A DNA stretch of 31,229 nucleotides from a virus, in IMG/VR virus record IMGVR_UViG_3300050821_003855, positions 1 through 31,229 of that record; one strand, given 5' to 3'. How positions within the stretch are numbered: position 1 is the stretch's first letter; each line of letters opens with the position of its first letter. The translations under genes and the position numbers were made by a program. This document shows, piece by piece, positions 20,078 through 27,460 of this stretch. The notes below the pieces were generated by a model. It saw nothing but the letters and a program-made list of their open reading frames with translations. It was not told the origin of the DNA and did not search any database.

Positions 20078-22540
20078 CTAGGCCAGCATGTTGGCGCGCG
20101 CCTGAATGACGGCGCCGGAGGTGCCGCTGGCCGCGAGGCTGTCGTCGGCCTGGGTGACATTCAGCGTGCCGGCGATCGAGATGGTGCCGGCCGCGATGAC
20201 GATCTGGCTGTCCTGGATCAGCGCGAGCACCGCACCGACGGTGACGATGCCGGCCGCTGCGACGGTCTGGTCTTCCTGAGTCGCAGCCAGTGCGCCGCCG
20301 ACGGCGATCCGCACCGCCGACGACATCCATTGATCCGCCTGGGTGCACGCGAGCGTCCCGCTGACGGGGATGCTGACGGTGGATGCCAGATGCTGGTCCG
20401 CCTGGGAGATGGCAAGCCCGCCAGCGACCCGCGTCCCACCGGCCGCCACCAGGGTCTGGTCGGCCTGGGTGAGGTTCAGGCTGCCCAGGGTGAGGGGGAC
20501 GACATAGGCGGTCGCTGCGAGCGTCTGCGGCGCCTGGGTGACGGTGAGCGCGCCGCCCAGCCCCGATATGACCATGGCGTTCGCCACGAGCGTCTGCGGC
20601 GCCTGGGAGAGCGTGAGCGTGCCGATGATACGCGTGCCGCCTGCTGCGGCGATCGTGTCGGGTGCCGCGGTAACGCCGAGCGTGGCGCCGACACGAGGCC
20701 CGCCGGCCGCAGCGAGGCCCTGGGCGGCCTGGGCAACTGCCAGGGTGGCAGTGACGCCGCCCCCGCCAGACGCCGCCAGCGACTGCGCTGCCTGGGTCTG
20801 CGTGAGGCTGGCGCCGACACGGGGACCGCCGGCTGCGATGACGGTCTGGTCGGCCTGGGTGACGCCGAGTGTCGCGTCGGCGCGCGGCCCACCAGAGGCG
20901 GCAATGGTCTGCGGCGCCTGGGTGACTGTCAGGGTGCCGGTGTTCGGCGGGTAACCGACCGAACCGTTCGCCGCGAGCGTCTGGTCGGCCTGGGAGAGGG
21001 CGAGCGTGCCAGTGATGGCAGACGGCGCTGATCCAGCTGGTCTGAACGCCGCGATGACGGCGGAAGACTGCAAGTTACCGGTTGTCCAGTACCACGTCGG
21101 ATTGGCCACCGCCGCGGTCGTCTGGATCAGATACCCGCCGACAACGCCCTCCTGGCCATCGCCGGTTCCGCTGTTATAGCCAAACCCGACGTAATCCGTG
21201 GTGGTGAACCCACCGCCGCTCTCGTAATAGGGCGTGGTGCCGCCATCCACGATGCTGCAACCGGAGACGATCAGCGAACCGTCCTGGCTCGGTGTGAGTG
21301 GACATGGCTGAGACGAACCATAATACAGGTTGGTGGAAGAGCCGCTCTCGACATCGAACGGCGAAGCCGCAGCCCCGGAAAACGCCAGCACCACAAAGGT
21401 CGAAAACCCGCCGGAATAGCTGAAGACGTGCCCGGTTCCGACCGTGCCGCCTTGCGAGTAGAACATGCGCGCGTAAGAGTTGCCGCCGGTCTGCCCGGTC
21501 AGAGCAGTCCAGGTGTTGCCCTTCGAGTCGCTGACCGCTCCGGGAGAAACGCCGGAATATTGACTGGCAACGACGACCAGCAGATTGGCGCCCGTCGTGT
21601 CCATGGCTGATGTGGTGCTGCCGTTGGTGCCTGGGGTGGTTGAGCCGGTGTGCGCGATGAGTGTGAAGCCATGAACAGGATCGGCGACAGTGCCGGTCGC
21701 GCTGATCGTTTGGTCGGCTTGGGCGATGCTGCCTTGGTCGGGCACGAACGGCGCGGCGGGTGGCGTAAAGGCGCCGCCATAGCGAACAACTCGGCTGATC
21801 CGCACCTCGTCGATGAAACCCCTGACGCCGCGGGCCAAGTCGATGGTGTTGCCGATAACGACCGGCATCGTCGATACGTTCAGCGGTGGGATGGTGCCGG
21901 AGCCGGTAACGGTGCCGTTGGCGTAGATCCGCAGCGTCCCGGCGCCGTTGCCCTCGGCTGCGAGATGCACCCAGGTGTTCAGCGGTAGTGTGTAGAGGCC
22001 GCTGACGAGAACGTTCGCGCCGCAGACAAACCCCATCGAGGAGCCGTCGACGTAGAACACAAAACCGCTGTTGCTTGGGTTCGCCGCGGGGTCGTATTGC
22101 GTCAGGATATAAGTCGAAGAGCCTGCGGGACTGACAGTAAAATAGCACCACGCTTCGAGCGTGAACGGGCCGGAACCAAAGTTGAAGTCGGCCGGCGAGC
22201 CGCCGACGACAAGACTGGGTTGTGTCGACGTAAAGTTAGCGCAGCCGGTGCCGAACTTCGGAGCCGCCGTGCTGACCGTGGGGCCATTGGCTGTCAGAGG
22301 GTGGGCAAACGCCGATGCGTCGGTGAACGTCGTCGAGCCGCTGGTCCCGTCGCAGTGCACCAACAGGACGGTCTGGCTGTTCCGCGGCCCGAGCGCGCCG
22401 CTCACATCGACCGAACCATGCGCCGCGAGGGTTTGATTGGCCTGTGTGGTGACGAGACGACCGATGATGGTCGGTAGTGCGGTGCTGACTTGGCTGACCG
22501 CGGCGACAACTGTGGCGTCGAGCGGATCGTGCCAGATCAT
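20078..22540 (-). CDS. Large virion protein with LamG domain and TQADQT repeats, 820 aa
   Basis: ATG at 22540 overlaps the stop of the upstream gene; a frame extending to 22828 begins in sequence that is not protein-like. One TQANQTLAAHGSV repeat lies at ~32-45. A concanavalin A/LamG-like domain follows (~56-265: GPFTLEAWCYFT, TWVHLAAEG, LRIYANGTVTG, VIGNTIDLARGVRGFIDEVR). A second repeat (IAQADQTISATGTV) is followed by another beta-rich domain (~291-508). The C-terminal ~300 residues are 14 tandem copies of a ~21-residue unit with consensus GTLxVTQADQTLAAxGxxxV. LamG domains often bind sugars, so the protein may be an adsorption or decoration protein; this is inference. Confidence 0.75.
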   Translation of the reverse strand: MIWHDPLDATVVAAVSQVSTALPTIIGRLVTTQANQTLAAHGSVDVSGALGPRNSQTVLLVHCDGTSGSTTFTDASAFAHPLTANGPTVSTAAPKFGTGCANFTSTQPSLVVGGSPADFNFGSGPFTLEAWCYFTVSPAGSSTYILTQYDPAANPSNSGFVFYVDGSSMGFVCGANVLVSGLYTLPLNTWVHLAAEGNGAGTLRIYANGTVTGSGTIPPLNVSTMPVVIGNTIDLARGVRGFIDEVRISRVVRYGGAFTPPAAPFVPDQGSIAQADQTISATGTVADPVHGFTLIAHTGSTTPGTNGSTTSAMDTTGANLLVVVASQYSGVSPGAVSDSKGNTWTALTGQTGGNSYARMFYSQGGTVGTGHVFSYSGGFSTFVVLAFSGAAASPFDVESGSSTNLYYGSSQPCPLTPSQDGSLIVSGCSIVDGGTTPYYESGGGFTTTDYVGFGYNSGTGDGQEGVVGGYLIQTTAAVANPTWYWTTGNLQSSAVIAAFRPAGSAPSAITGTLALSQADQTLAANGSVGYPPNTGTLTVTQAPQTIAASGGPRADATLGVTQADQTVIAAGGPRVGASLTQTQAAQSLAASGGGGVTATLAVAQAAQGLAAAGGPRVGATLGVTAAPDTIAAAGGTRIIGTLTLSQAPQTLVANAMVISGLGGALTVTQAPQTLAATAYVVPLTLGSLNLTQADQTLVAAGGTRVAGGLAISQADQHLASTVSIPVSGTLACTQADQWMSSAVRIAVGGALAATQEDQTVAAAGIVTVGAVLALIQDSQIVIAAGTISIAGTLNVTQADDSLAASGTSGAVIQARANMLA
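20120..21018 (-). repeat. Tandem coding repeat encoding ~21-residue TQADQT unit (14 copies)
   Basis: About 14 degenerate units of roughly 63-69 bases. On the plus strand the shared core looks like GTCTGGTCGGCCTGGGTGA with variants (CTGGGAGAG; GCGCCTGG). Variation is mainly in the last third of each unit. Copies remain in frame and are codon-varied, so the array is ancient rather than a recent expansion. Confidence 0.85.
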
Positions 22541-23325
22541 GCGATCAGGCCGTGCACGAAGATGGAGATCGTTTGAGCATTGGCGGCGCTGGCCTGGAGC
22601 CTGACCGCCAGGCGAATGCCGGCCGGCAGGTCGCAGGGGTATGGACCCTGCATGCTCGGAAACAGTGCGAAGTTGAACCCGGCGGTAAACAGAATGCGCT
22701 CGCTCCCGGCTGGACCCCAGCCGACTTGGATCAGCACATTGGTGGAACTGACCGTGGTGCCACGTTGCTCGTAGCTCCAGTAAAGCCCGGCGATGCGATA
22801 CAACGTCGCAGCCGTCATCTGGGTCCACGCCGAGAACGTGGTGCCGGCCATGAGCACGCCGGTCGTGGGCTGTCCGGTGGTGATGTCCGTCAAACAGGCG
22901 AGACCGCGAAAGCCGAGTGCTATGTTGTTGTTGCCCTGGACGCCCGTCAGCATCACGTTGGCCCCGGCGCTCGCGGTCGTCGCTTGCATCCTGACCTTGA
23001 CAGCGGCCCCGGCGGGAACCCGCACCGGGATGAGGCCGCTGGTAAGCTGAAGTTGGGCGCCGCCCGTCGTGTGCGGGATCGTCACAAAGGGAACGATGAC
23101 TTGGTCAGACCCGCCCGTGTTAATAACGACGGTAAGCAGGTTGACTGTGTTGCCGCCCTGCGTGGTGAAATAGATACCGTCGTAGTCGAATGACGCCGTG
23201 CCGAGCGTCACCGTGGCTCCGGTCGAGTTCGCCGTCGAGCCCGACGTGACGTTGGTTCCTATGCCGGTCGTCGCGCCGAGGGTTTCGTAGCGGGCCGACG
23301 CCGCGCTTGGCTGGCCGTAACCCAT
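22537..23325 (-). CDS. Beta-rich virion protein of unknown role, 262 aa
   Basis: Start at 23325 overlaps the upstream stop (TGATG). The sequence is Gly/Thr/Ser/Val-rich with alternating hydrophobics: GIYFTTQGGNTVNLLTVVIN, then VPAGAAVKVRMQATTASAGA, IRLAVRLQASAANAQTISIF. It reads as an all-beta, jelly-roll-like protein of the kind found in phage decoration or fibre-associated proteins. No family is recognised. Position between small tail-side genes and the LamG gene suggests a virion surface component. Confidence 0.65.
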   Translation of the reverse strand: MGYGQPSAASARYETLGATTGIGTNVTSGSTANSTGATVTLGTASFDYDGIYFTTQGGNTVNLLTVVINTGGSDQVIVPFVTIPHTTGGAQLQLTSGLIPVRVPAGAAVKVRMQATTASAGANVMLTGVQGNNNIALGFRGLACLTDITTGQPTTGVLMAGTTFSAWTQMTAATLYRIAGLYWSYEQRGTTVSSTNVLIQVGWGPAGSERILFTAGFNFALFPSMQGPYPCDLPAGIRLAVRLQASAANAQTISIFVHGLIA

Positions 23326-23684
23326 CAGGCACCGTTCAGGTTCAGCACGGACCAGTTCAGGGTTCGTGCGGTGCCGGCTGTCTGTTTGACGGTAAACTGG
23401 ACAAACCCTTCGGTGACGATGGTCGGCGAGAAATGCGCCGGGTTGCCCTGTCCGTTGGCGAGTGAATAGTAAAACAACTGGCGCGTGGTCGCTGAGCCAC
23501 CCGGCTTGTCGTAGCCACGCACTTCTAAAACATCGCCGTCGGCAAGGTTGATGGTTTCCAGGTTCAGCACATAGGTGCCCGACGCCGTGCCGTTCGCCAG
23601 GATTTGCTCGGTGCCGATCACGCAGGTCTGCGATCCCACCGCCGGGCTTGGCGTCAGCAGCGAGGTGATAACCGGGCCGGGCAT
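23325..23684 (-). CDS. Small beta-rich virion protein, 119 aa
   Basis: The start is the ATG at 23684, one base overlapping the upstream stop; the frame extended to 23795 begins in unrelated-looking sequence. The sequence is beta-rich and polar: TCVIGTEQILANGTASGTYV, LEVRGYDKPGG, FTVKQTAGTARTLNWSVLNL. It resembles small jelly-roll structural proteins that appear beside phage tail genes. No function is assignable. It overlaps the following gene by TGATG. Confidence 0.65.
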   Translation of the reverse strand: MPGPVITSLLTPSPAVGSQTCVIGTEQILANGTASGTYVLNLETINLADGDVLEVRGYDKPGGSATTRQLFYYSLANGQGNPAHFSPTIVTEGFVQFTVKQTAGTARTLNWSVLNLNGA

Positions 23685-24076
23685 TATGCGTTGCCGGCAG
23701 TGACCGAGAACTGCGTGACAGTGACGGTCTGCCCAGTGGCGATCGATTGGTTGTTCAGCACCATATCCGTGATGGTATCGCCCTGCACGTGACACACCGA
23801 CGCGCCGTCATACATGCGAAAGCTCTGCGCGTTGGTGCCGGAACCACCGGCGCTCGCGACAGCCTGCCATGTGCCGGCGATCGTGGTCACGCCGTTGGTT
23901 GAGGTGAGGAATGTCGCGGGCAGGGTGATGGTGCACAACAAACCGGACGGATCGGCTGCCGCACAGTTCGCCGGTTCCGCGCCCGAGAATATTTTGAGCG
24001 TGCCGGATGCGCCGACGCTCGCCTGGATCTGCGCCACCTGATTGGTGCGCAGGACCACGCCATACTTATACGCCAT
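23684..24076 (-). CDS. Conserved phage structural protein, 130 aa
   Basis: MAYKYGVVLRTNQVAQIQAS is followed by GTLKIFSGAEPANCAAADPS, LLCTITLPATF, FRMYDGASVCHVQGD and a GQTVTVTQFSVTAGNA end. I recall this set, especially GTLKI-SG-EPANCAAADP and GQTVTVT-F--T--N, from uncharacterised tail-side proteins in many alphaproteobacterial and betaproteobacterial phages. It is all-beta with no membrane segment. Its stop overlaps the start of the gene at 23684. Likely a virion component; exact role unknown. Confidence 0.75.
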   Translation of the reverse strand: MAYKYGVVLRTNQVAQIQASVGASGTLKIFSGAEPANCAAADPSGLLCTITLPATFLTSTNGVTTIAGTWQAVASAGGSGTNAQSFRMYDGASVCHVQGDTITDMVLNNQSIATGQTVTVTQFSVTAGNA

Positions 24077-24079
24077 CGC

Positions 24080-24607
24080 TTAGCTCCCCCGATTCAACAG
24101 CACAGTGATTCCGACATCCGACAGCGTCGGGTCCTGCCCTGGTGGCGTCATCAGTTGCAGCGTGTCGCCAGTCGCCAGTCTGCCGCCGCTACCGATCAAC
24201 ATGACGCCAATGTCCGGCGTGAACGTGATGGTGCCGAGCAAGGTCACGGTGCCTGCGCTGATCTGATTCAACATGAATGTTCGCGGGTTGGTTGGCAGCG
24301 TCATCGCATAGGTCGTGGTGCCGGCTAGGCCGGGCGGCACAGTCAGCGGAAAGGTCATCGGCACGCCGATTTCGGAGTTCGATGTCGGCTTGCCGTCGAA
24401 CGGAAACGACACCGGCACCTGTTGCAGCCCCGGCGGCAGCTGCGCATAGCTGACCGGGATGGATGCCCAGTTGCCCACCTCGACCACCTGAACGAGGGGC
24501 GGCGGCGCGATGACATCGACGGCCAGCGCAGCCGGCGGCGGCACGATCACATCCACGGTCAGGGTGGATGCCTCGACCGTCACCACATCGACGATGATCT
24601 CGCTCAT
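24080..24607 (-). CDS. Hypothetical structural protein, 175 aa
   Basis: ATG at 24607 overlaps the stop of the gene starting at 24969. The N-terminus is a repeat-like strand set (EIIVDVVTVEASTLTVDVIV, then PPPAALAVDVIAPPP). A beta-rich body follows (PVSFPFDGKPTSNSEIGVPM, AMTLPTNPRTFMLNQISAGT, PDIGVMLIGSG). Its sequence is entirely beta/loop with valine-rich strands and no catalytic motif. Likely a small virion protein that packs against neighbouring subunits. Function not recognised. Confidence 0.65.
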   Translation of the reverse strand: MSEIIVDVVTVEASTLTVDVIVPPPAALAVDVIAPPPLVQVVEVGNWASIPVSYAQLPPGLQQVPVSFPFDGKPTSNSEIGVPMTFPLTVPPGLAGTTTYAMTLPTNPRTFMLNQISAGTVTLLGTITFTPDIGVMLIGSGGRLATGDTLQLMTPPGQDPTLSDVGITVLLNRGS

Positions 24608-24969
24608 GCGACGCTGCGCAGAACCCGGCCGGCCGCGCTGTCGGTCACGTCCGGCGTCACCGTCACCGGGCCGGCGAGCACGGTCGCGACATCGCCGGTC
24701 GCGTAGGTCAGTTGCAAATCCCACACGCCGGCTGGTGGCAGTGACTGGCTTGAGGTCGCGTCGAGCGACATGGCGATGATATTCGGCAGACTGACCGCAC
24801 AGGTCAGGTTGATCACCGTGCTGCCGGCCGGCTTGTCCCTGATCTGCGCCTTGGCGACGACGCCCGTCAGGTCGGCCGGCTGCGTCTTGGCGGCATCGGC
24901 CCACAGCACGAACGACCAGCGATAGCTGTCGCCGCGATAAAGCACGAGCGGGAAGGCGCCTGGGGTCAT
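24604..24969 (-). CDS. Small Ig-like phage structural protein, 121 aa
   Basis: The start is the ATG at 24969 (a longer frame to 25125 is not protein-like at its front). The pattern FPLVLYRGDSYRWSFVLWAD, DLTGVVAKAQIRDKPAGSTV, then GVWDLQLTYATGDVATVLAG and a VTVTPDV strand is typical of small beta-sandwich proteins in tail operons. The segment YRGDSY...DLTG...AQIR is common in these. It overlaps both neighbours by four bases. It may belong to the neck, fibre or baseplate periphery; the sequence does not decide. Confidence 0.7.
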   Translation of the reverse strand: MTPGAFPLVLYRGDSYRWSFVLWADAAKTQPADLTGVVAKAQIRDKPAGSTVINLTCAVSLPNIIAMSLDATSSQSLPPAGVWDLQLTYATGDVATVLAGPVTVTPDVTDSAAGRVLRSVA

Positions 24970-25595
24970 GGTCTGATCACCGTATCCTCCCGCACGCTCA
25001 CGTCGGTGTCGGCTGCGCCGTTGTCCTGGCGGATCACCACATCGGCGCCGTCGAGATTGAGGATCGGGTAAACGCGGTCGATCTGGTGACGGAAATCGAT
25101 CTGCACATCGAGCCGGTCGATCCACTGTTGGTTGACGAGTTCGGGCATGCGCGCCAGGTCGAGGATGTCGCGGAACTTCAGCCCGACCGCGGCCATCGGC
25201 TCCCAGTTCTGCTGGATGTAGAGCCCGTCGCGCATCGCTCCCGCCGCACTCTCCGACGCTGGTCCGTAGAAGGTCACAAGGACGGTGACGGTCGAATGCC
25301 GCTGCATCCTATCCACGCCAGGCCCGGCGGCCCCCACAAGCTGCGTGACGCCGTCGTGGCGGATATAGGGGTAATCATCCGCCTCGGTGCGCGTGATGCC
25401 CACAGAGGCCCACGTGACGCTCGCGTCGGGCTGTGCCGGCGGCATCGGCTGCCAGCGTGCCCGCACCAGGGAGCCCGGCAGGCCAGCGAGCGTCGCGATC
25501 ATCGTCCGAATAGCGGCGGCGATCTGATCGCCGGAGGGCGGCGGCGGCGGGATGTCGGTGACGAAACCGCCGGTCGCCGAGGTGTTGCCGCTCAT
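24966..25595 (-). CDS. Neck terminator-like (gp12-like) tail completion protein, 209 aa
   Basis: A proline-rich front (~1-20) precedes the pattern of phage neck terminator proteins: LVRARWQPMPPAQPDASVTW, ASVGI, DYPYIRHDG, STVTVLVTFYGPASESAAGA, MRDGLYIQQNWEPMAAVGL, then MPELVNQQWIDRLDVQIDF and VYPILNLDGADVVI. The sequence VxVxFYGPxAxxxAxxxRDGLxIxQN is the most diagnostic part. It would cap the tail tube at the neck. ATG at 25595 overlaps the tiny zinc-ribbon gene. Confidence 0.82.
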   Translation of the reverse strand: MSGNTSATGGFVTDIPPPPPSGDQIAAAIRTMIATLAGLPGSLVRARWQPMPPAQPDASVTWASVGITRTEADDYPYIRHDGVTQLVGAAGPGVDRMQRHSTVTVLVTFYGPASESAAGAMRDGLYIQQNWEPMAAVGLKFRDILDLARMPELVNQQWIDRLDVQIDFRHQIDRVYPILNLDGADVVIRQDNGAADTDVSVREDTVIRP

Positions 25596-25687
25596 TGGTT
25601 CACACGCACCGCAGGTTTACCGCAGCGCGGGCAGACCGGTGGCCACGCGAAGCCGATCTTGCAGCCATTGCACCACCACAGGCTCAT
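25592..25687 (-). CDS. 31-residue zinc-ribbon-like protein
   Basis: Open from ATG 25687 to TGA ending 25592. The product holds two CxxC pairs: C6-N-G-C9 and C19-P-R-C22, nine residues apart, with MSLWW at the front. The layout is a minimal zinc ribbon. It overlaps the ATG of the next gene and the stop of the previous one in the same style as its neighbours (ATGA), which supports translation. Function is not known; small zinc ribbons occur in many phage operons. Confidence 0.6.
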   Translation of the reverse strand: MSLWWCNGCKIGFAWPPVCPRCGKPAVRVNQ

Positions 25688-25926
25688 GGCCTGGCGGAGC
25701 GCAGCCAGAAGATCATCTGCTCGAGCATGCTGCGCGACATGGCGATCTGGTGCGCGCGGCCCTCGCCCAAGCGCAAAGCCAGGGCGTCGATGAAGGCCTT
25801 GCAGTGGAGGCGCAGCGCGTCGATCTCGTCGGCTGCCTGGGCCGCGTTTTGCTGCGACGGATCGCGCTGGCGGGCATAGGCGATCTGGTCCTCGAGACTC
25901 GCGGCTTCGGTCGATTTGTCGCTCAT
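25684..25926 (-). CDS. 80-aa helical protein, possible Acb2/Tad1-like domain
   Basis: The start is the ATG at 25926 (an extended frame to 26046 adds low-quality sequence). It reads as two or three helices: ASLEDQIAYARQRDPSQQNA, then DEIDALRLHCKAFIDALALR, then GRAHQIAMSRSMLEQMIFWL, ending in RSARP. The final helix with an I-A-x(6)-L-x-x-M-x-x-W/L-R pattern and ARP end, and the short hairpin format, recall the Acb2/Tad1 hairpin family of phage anti-CBASS cyclic nucleotide sponges. Short helical proteins match easily, so this is a weak call. It overlaps both neighbours and lies among head-tail genes. Confidence 0.6.
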   Translation of the reverse strand: MSDKSTEAASLEDQIAYARQRDPSQQNAAQAADEIDALRLHCKAFIDALALRLGEGRAHQIAMSRSMLEQMIFWLRSARP

Positions 25927-26312
25927 GGCGGCCCCGCTGGTGGTGAGATGGTTTTGATTTCCATGACGCCTTCGTAGTGTCCGGCGCTGTTGGCGAAGTT
26001 GCCGAAGCGGCCGATCGAGGTGACCACGAATTCGATCCCCCGCCACAGCACGGTGTCCGCTTTGGACGAATTGGTCGCGGTCGCCAGCGGGAACGTGGTG
26101 ATGACCTCGTAGCTGCCGCCGGTGCGGGCGAGATCAGGCGTCACCATCAGATCATCGCCGCCCATCGCCTGGATCGACGCGAGGATCGGAATCGACTGCG
26201 TGGTGTAGGTGACGATGCCGTCCGAGCCGACCGTCTCGACCTGCCGCAACACGGTGCACGGGTCGCAGAAGTCGGCGTCGAACAGCAGTTCGGCTACACT
26301 GATATTCGCCAT
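25923..26312 (-). CDS. Head closure / head-tail joining protein, 129 aa
   Basis: ATG at 26312. A beta-rich core begins with LRQVETVGSDGIVTYTTQSI, then IQAMGGDDLMVTPDLARTGG, EVITTFPLATA, ADTVLWRGIEFVVTSIGRFG, FANSAGHYEGVMEIKTISPP. The segments ADTVLWRG-x-F-x-V and GHYEGVME match a family of small head-completion proteins adjacent to gp10-like genes in myophages. It is expected at the portal-neck interface. Its gene overlaps the next by four bases. Confidence 0.75.
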   Translation of the reverse strand: MANISVAELLFDADFCDPCTVLRQVETVGSDGIVTYTTQSIPILASIQAMGGDDLMVTPDLARTGGSYEVITTFPLATATNSSKADTVLWRGIEFVVTSIGRFGNFANSAGHYEGVMEIKTISPPAGPP

Positions 26313-26557
26313 GCGGTGACCCTCTGCATTGTCTGGTGCAGCCGCCAGCAGGCCATGATGTCGGGCGCTGGATGGCGGCGCTCGAGGCGCGAGTTGCCGC
26401 GGAAGACGAGGCCGATATGCTCGCGCTCATTCCAGTAGGCGACCTGGGTGTTGGTCAGTCCCACGATGCGCGCGGCATCGGCGAGATAGACGCCAAGCGC
26501 GGCGAGCTCCCGCAGCTTGACGATATCCCGGCCCGAGGTGCGTCTGGCTGGTGTCAT
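26294..26557 (-). CDS. Helix-turn-helix-like small protein, 87 aa
   Basis: ATG at 26557. Residues ~12-45 have a helix-turn-helix look: IVKLRELAALGVYLADAARI, then VGLTNTQVAYWNERE, with the hydrophobic pattern and the GLTNTQV turn of a MerR- or DUF-type HTH. The N- and C-termini are basic. It overlaps the head closure gene by 19 bases and is overlapped by the upstream membrane protein gene. A DNA-binding protein here is unexpected; it may be a small late regulator or a DNA-associated morphogenesis protein. Function is uncertain. Confidence 0.6.
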   Translation of the reverse strand: MTPARRTSGRDIVKLRELAALGVYLADAARIVGLTNTQVAYWNEREHIGLVFRGNSRLERRHPAPDIMACWRLHQTMQRVTAWRISV

Positions 26558-26673
26558 GGCAAACCCCGCGGGTGTTCCGCCGCTGCCATCCGCGCGAGAT
26601 GGTGGCGATGAGCACGCCAGCGCGCGAAGAAGAAGACGAAGCAGATTACTAAGCCCGCAAGAATGACGCTCAT
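26554..26673 (-). CDS. Single-pass 39-aa membrane peptide
   Basis: ATG at 26673 with the stop overlapping the start of the HTH-like gene (ATGA). One transmembrane segment at residues 2-17 (SVILAGLVICFVFFFARW) is followed by a basic, histidine-rich tail. With the adjacent 61-aa two-segment membrane protein it could be a lysis or membrane-anchoring pair, but no holin signature is decisive. The short length lowers confidence. Confidence 0.55.
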   Translation of the reverse strand: MSVILAGLVICFVFFFARWRAHRHHLARMAAAEHPRGLP

Positions 26674-26687
26674 ACGCGCCTCCCCGC

Positions 26688-26873
26688 TCACGTCGCCAGC
26701 AGCCACCGGTGTCGCGCGAGGCCGACGAGAACGATGATCAGGCAGACCAGCACGATCAGCAGCTTGAGGATCGGGTCGATCAACACGGGCCCCCGCGCGA
26801 CGATGATCACCAGATCGACGAGCCAGCACGCGAGCCACGCGACGACCGCGTAGACGATCGCTTTCTCTTGCAT
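26688..26873 (-). CDS. Small two-segment membrane protein, 61 aa
   Basis: ATG at 26873. Two hydrophobic segments: residues ~6-27 (IVYAVVAWLACWLVDLVIIV) and ~33-53 (DPILKLLIVLVCLIIVLVGL), joined by a short loop, with a basic end HRWLLAT. The layout fits a class II-like holin or a small membrane protein of unknown role. It lies between the gp10-like gene and the 39-aa membrane peptide, 14 bases apart. No endolysin gene is beside it, so a lysis role is unproven. Confidence 0.65.
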   Translation of the reverse strand: MQEKAIVYAVVAWLACWLVDLVIIVARGPVLIDPILKLLIVLVCLIIVLVGLARHRWLLAT

Positions 26874-26885
26874 GGGGATATCCTC

Positions 26886-27458
26886 TCAGCGGCGGCGGAC
26901 AACGTAGGTTATCGAAGCTCTCAGCTGACCTGAATCTATGAGCGGATGGATATTCGGGTTGCCAGACGCATCGGTTTCCGCCGCCCACTGCGTCACGGTG
27001 ACCCCGCGCTTCTTGATCTGCTTGAGCTTGCGGCGGCCTGCCTGCGTCTTGCGCAGACGCGCGCGGATCGTCGCCGGCTTCAGCGGCACGAACGGCGGGA
27101 CAGGATCGGTGATCTCGTTGACGACCGAATTGCGCGCCAGGATGCCCACCTTGTTCAGCACCTGATCGACGTTCGACAACTTGCCCGTCAGCGCGTCCTT
27201 CGCGCCCTGCTGCATCATGGCGATCGCCTGGGGCCGAATCCTCTTTATGCCGGGATACAGGAACGGACGCGCCGGGATGTTATGCGCCGGGCTGCCGAAT
27301 TCGTGGATATAGGCGAGCGAGGCGTTGTTGATCGGGCCCTGCTTCCGCCCAGCCTTTTCCTGCGGCACCCCAACCAGCACATCGCTCTTGGCCAGCGCGT
27401 TGACGTTGCCGAGGATCTTGGCGACGTTGTCGATGGTCTTAAAAACGCCAGTCGCCAT
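26886..27458 (-). CDS. HK97 gp10 / gpG-like tail completion protein, 190 aa
   Basis: The start is the ATG at 27458 (upstream frame to 27524 is unlikely). The pattern of the phage virion morphogenesis family is present: SDVLVGVPQEKAGRKQGPIN, NASLAYIHEFGSP-x-N-x-PARPFL, the gp10/gpG signature, then a long basic helix and IHPLIDSGQLRASITYVVRR at the C-terminus. It likely completes the head-tail or neck interface. Its front is strongly basic and helical. The operon position, just downstream of fibre genes and upstream of the head closure and terminator-like genes, agrees. Confidence 0.88.
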   Translation of the reverse strand: MATGVFKTIDNVAKILGNVNALAKSDVLVGVPQEKAGRKQGPINNASLAYIHEFGSPAHNIPARPFLYPGIKRIRPQAIAMMQQGAKDALTGKLSNVDQVLNKVGILARNSVVNEITDPVPPFVPLKPATIRARLRKTQAGRRKLKQIKKRGVTVTQWAAETDASGNPNIHPLIDSGQLRASITYVVRRR

Positions 27459-27460
27459 CG

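Noticed and set aside
20120-21018. CRISPR array
   Set aside because: Repeats are in frame, tandem, degenerate and without unique spacers; they encode a protein repeat.
19853-21031. Rightward 392-codon frame opposite the repeat array
   Set aside because: Its apparent repeats (RLGDGE-type) are only the complement of the TQADQT coding repeats.
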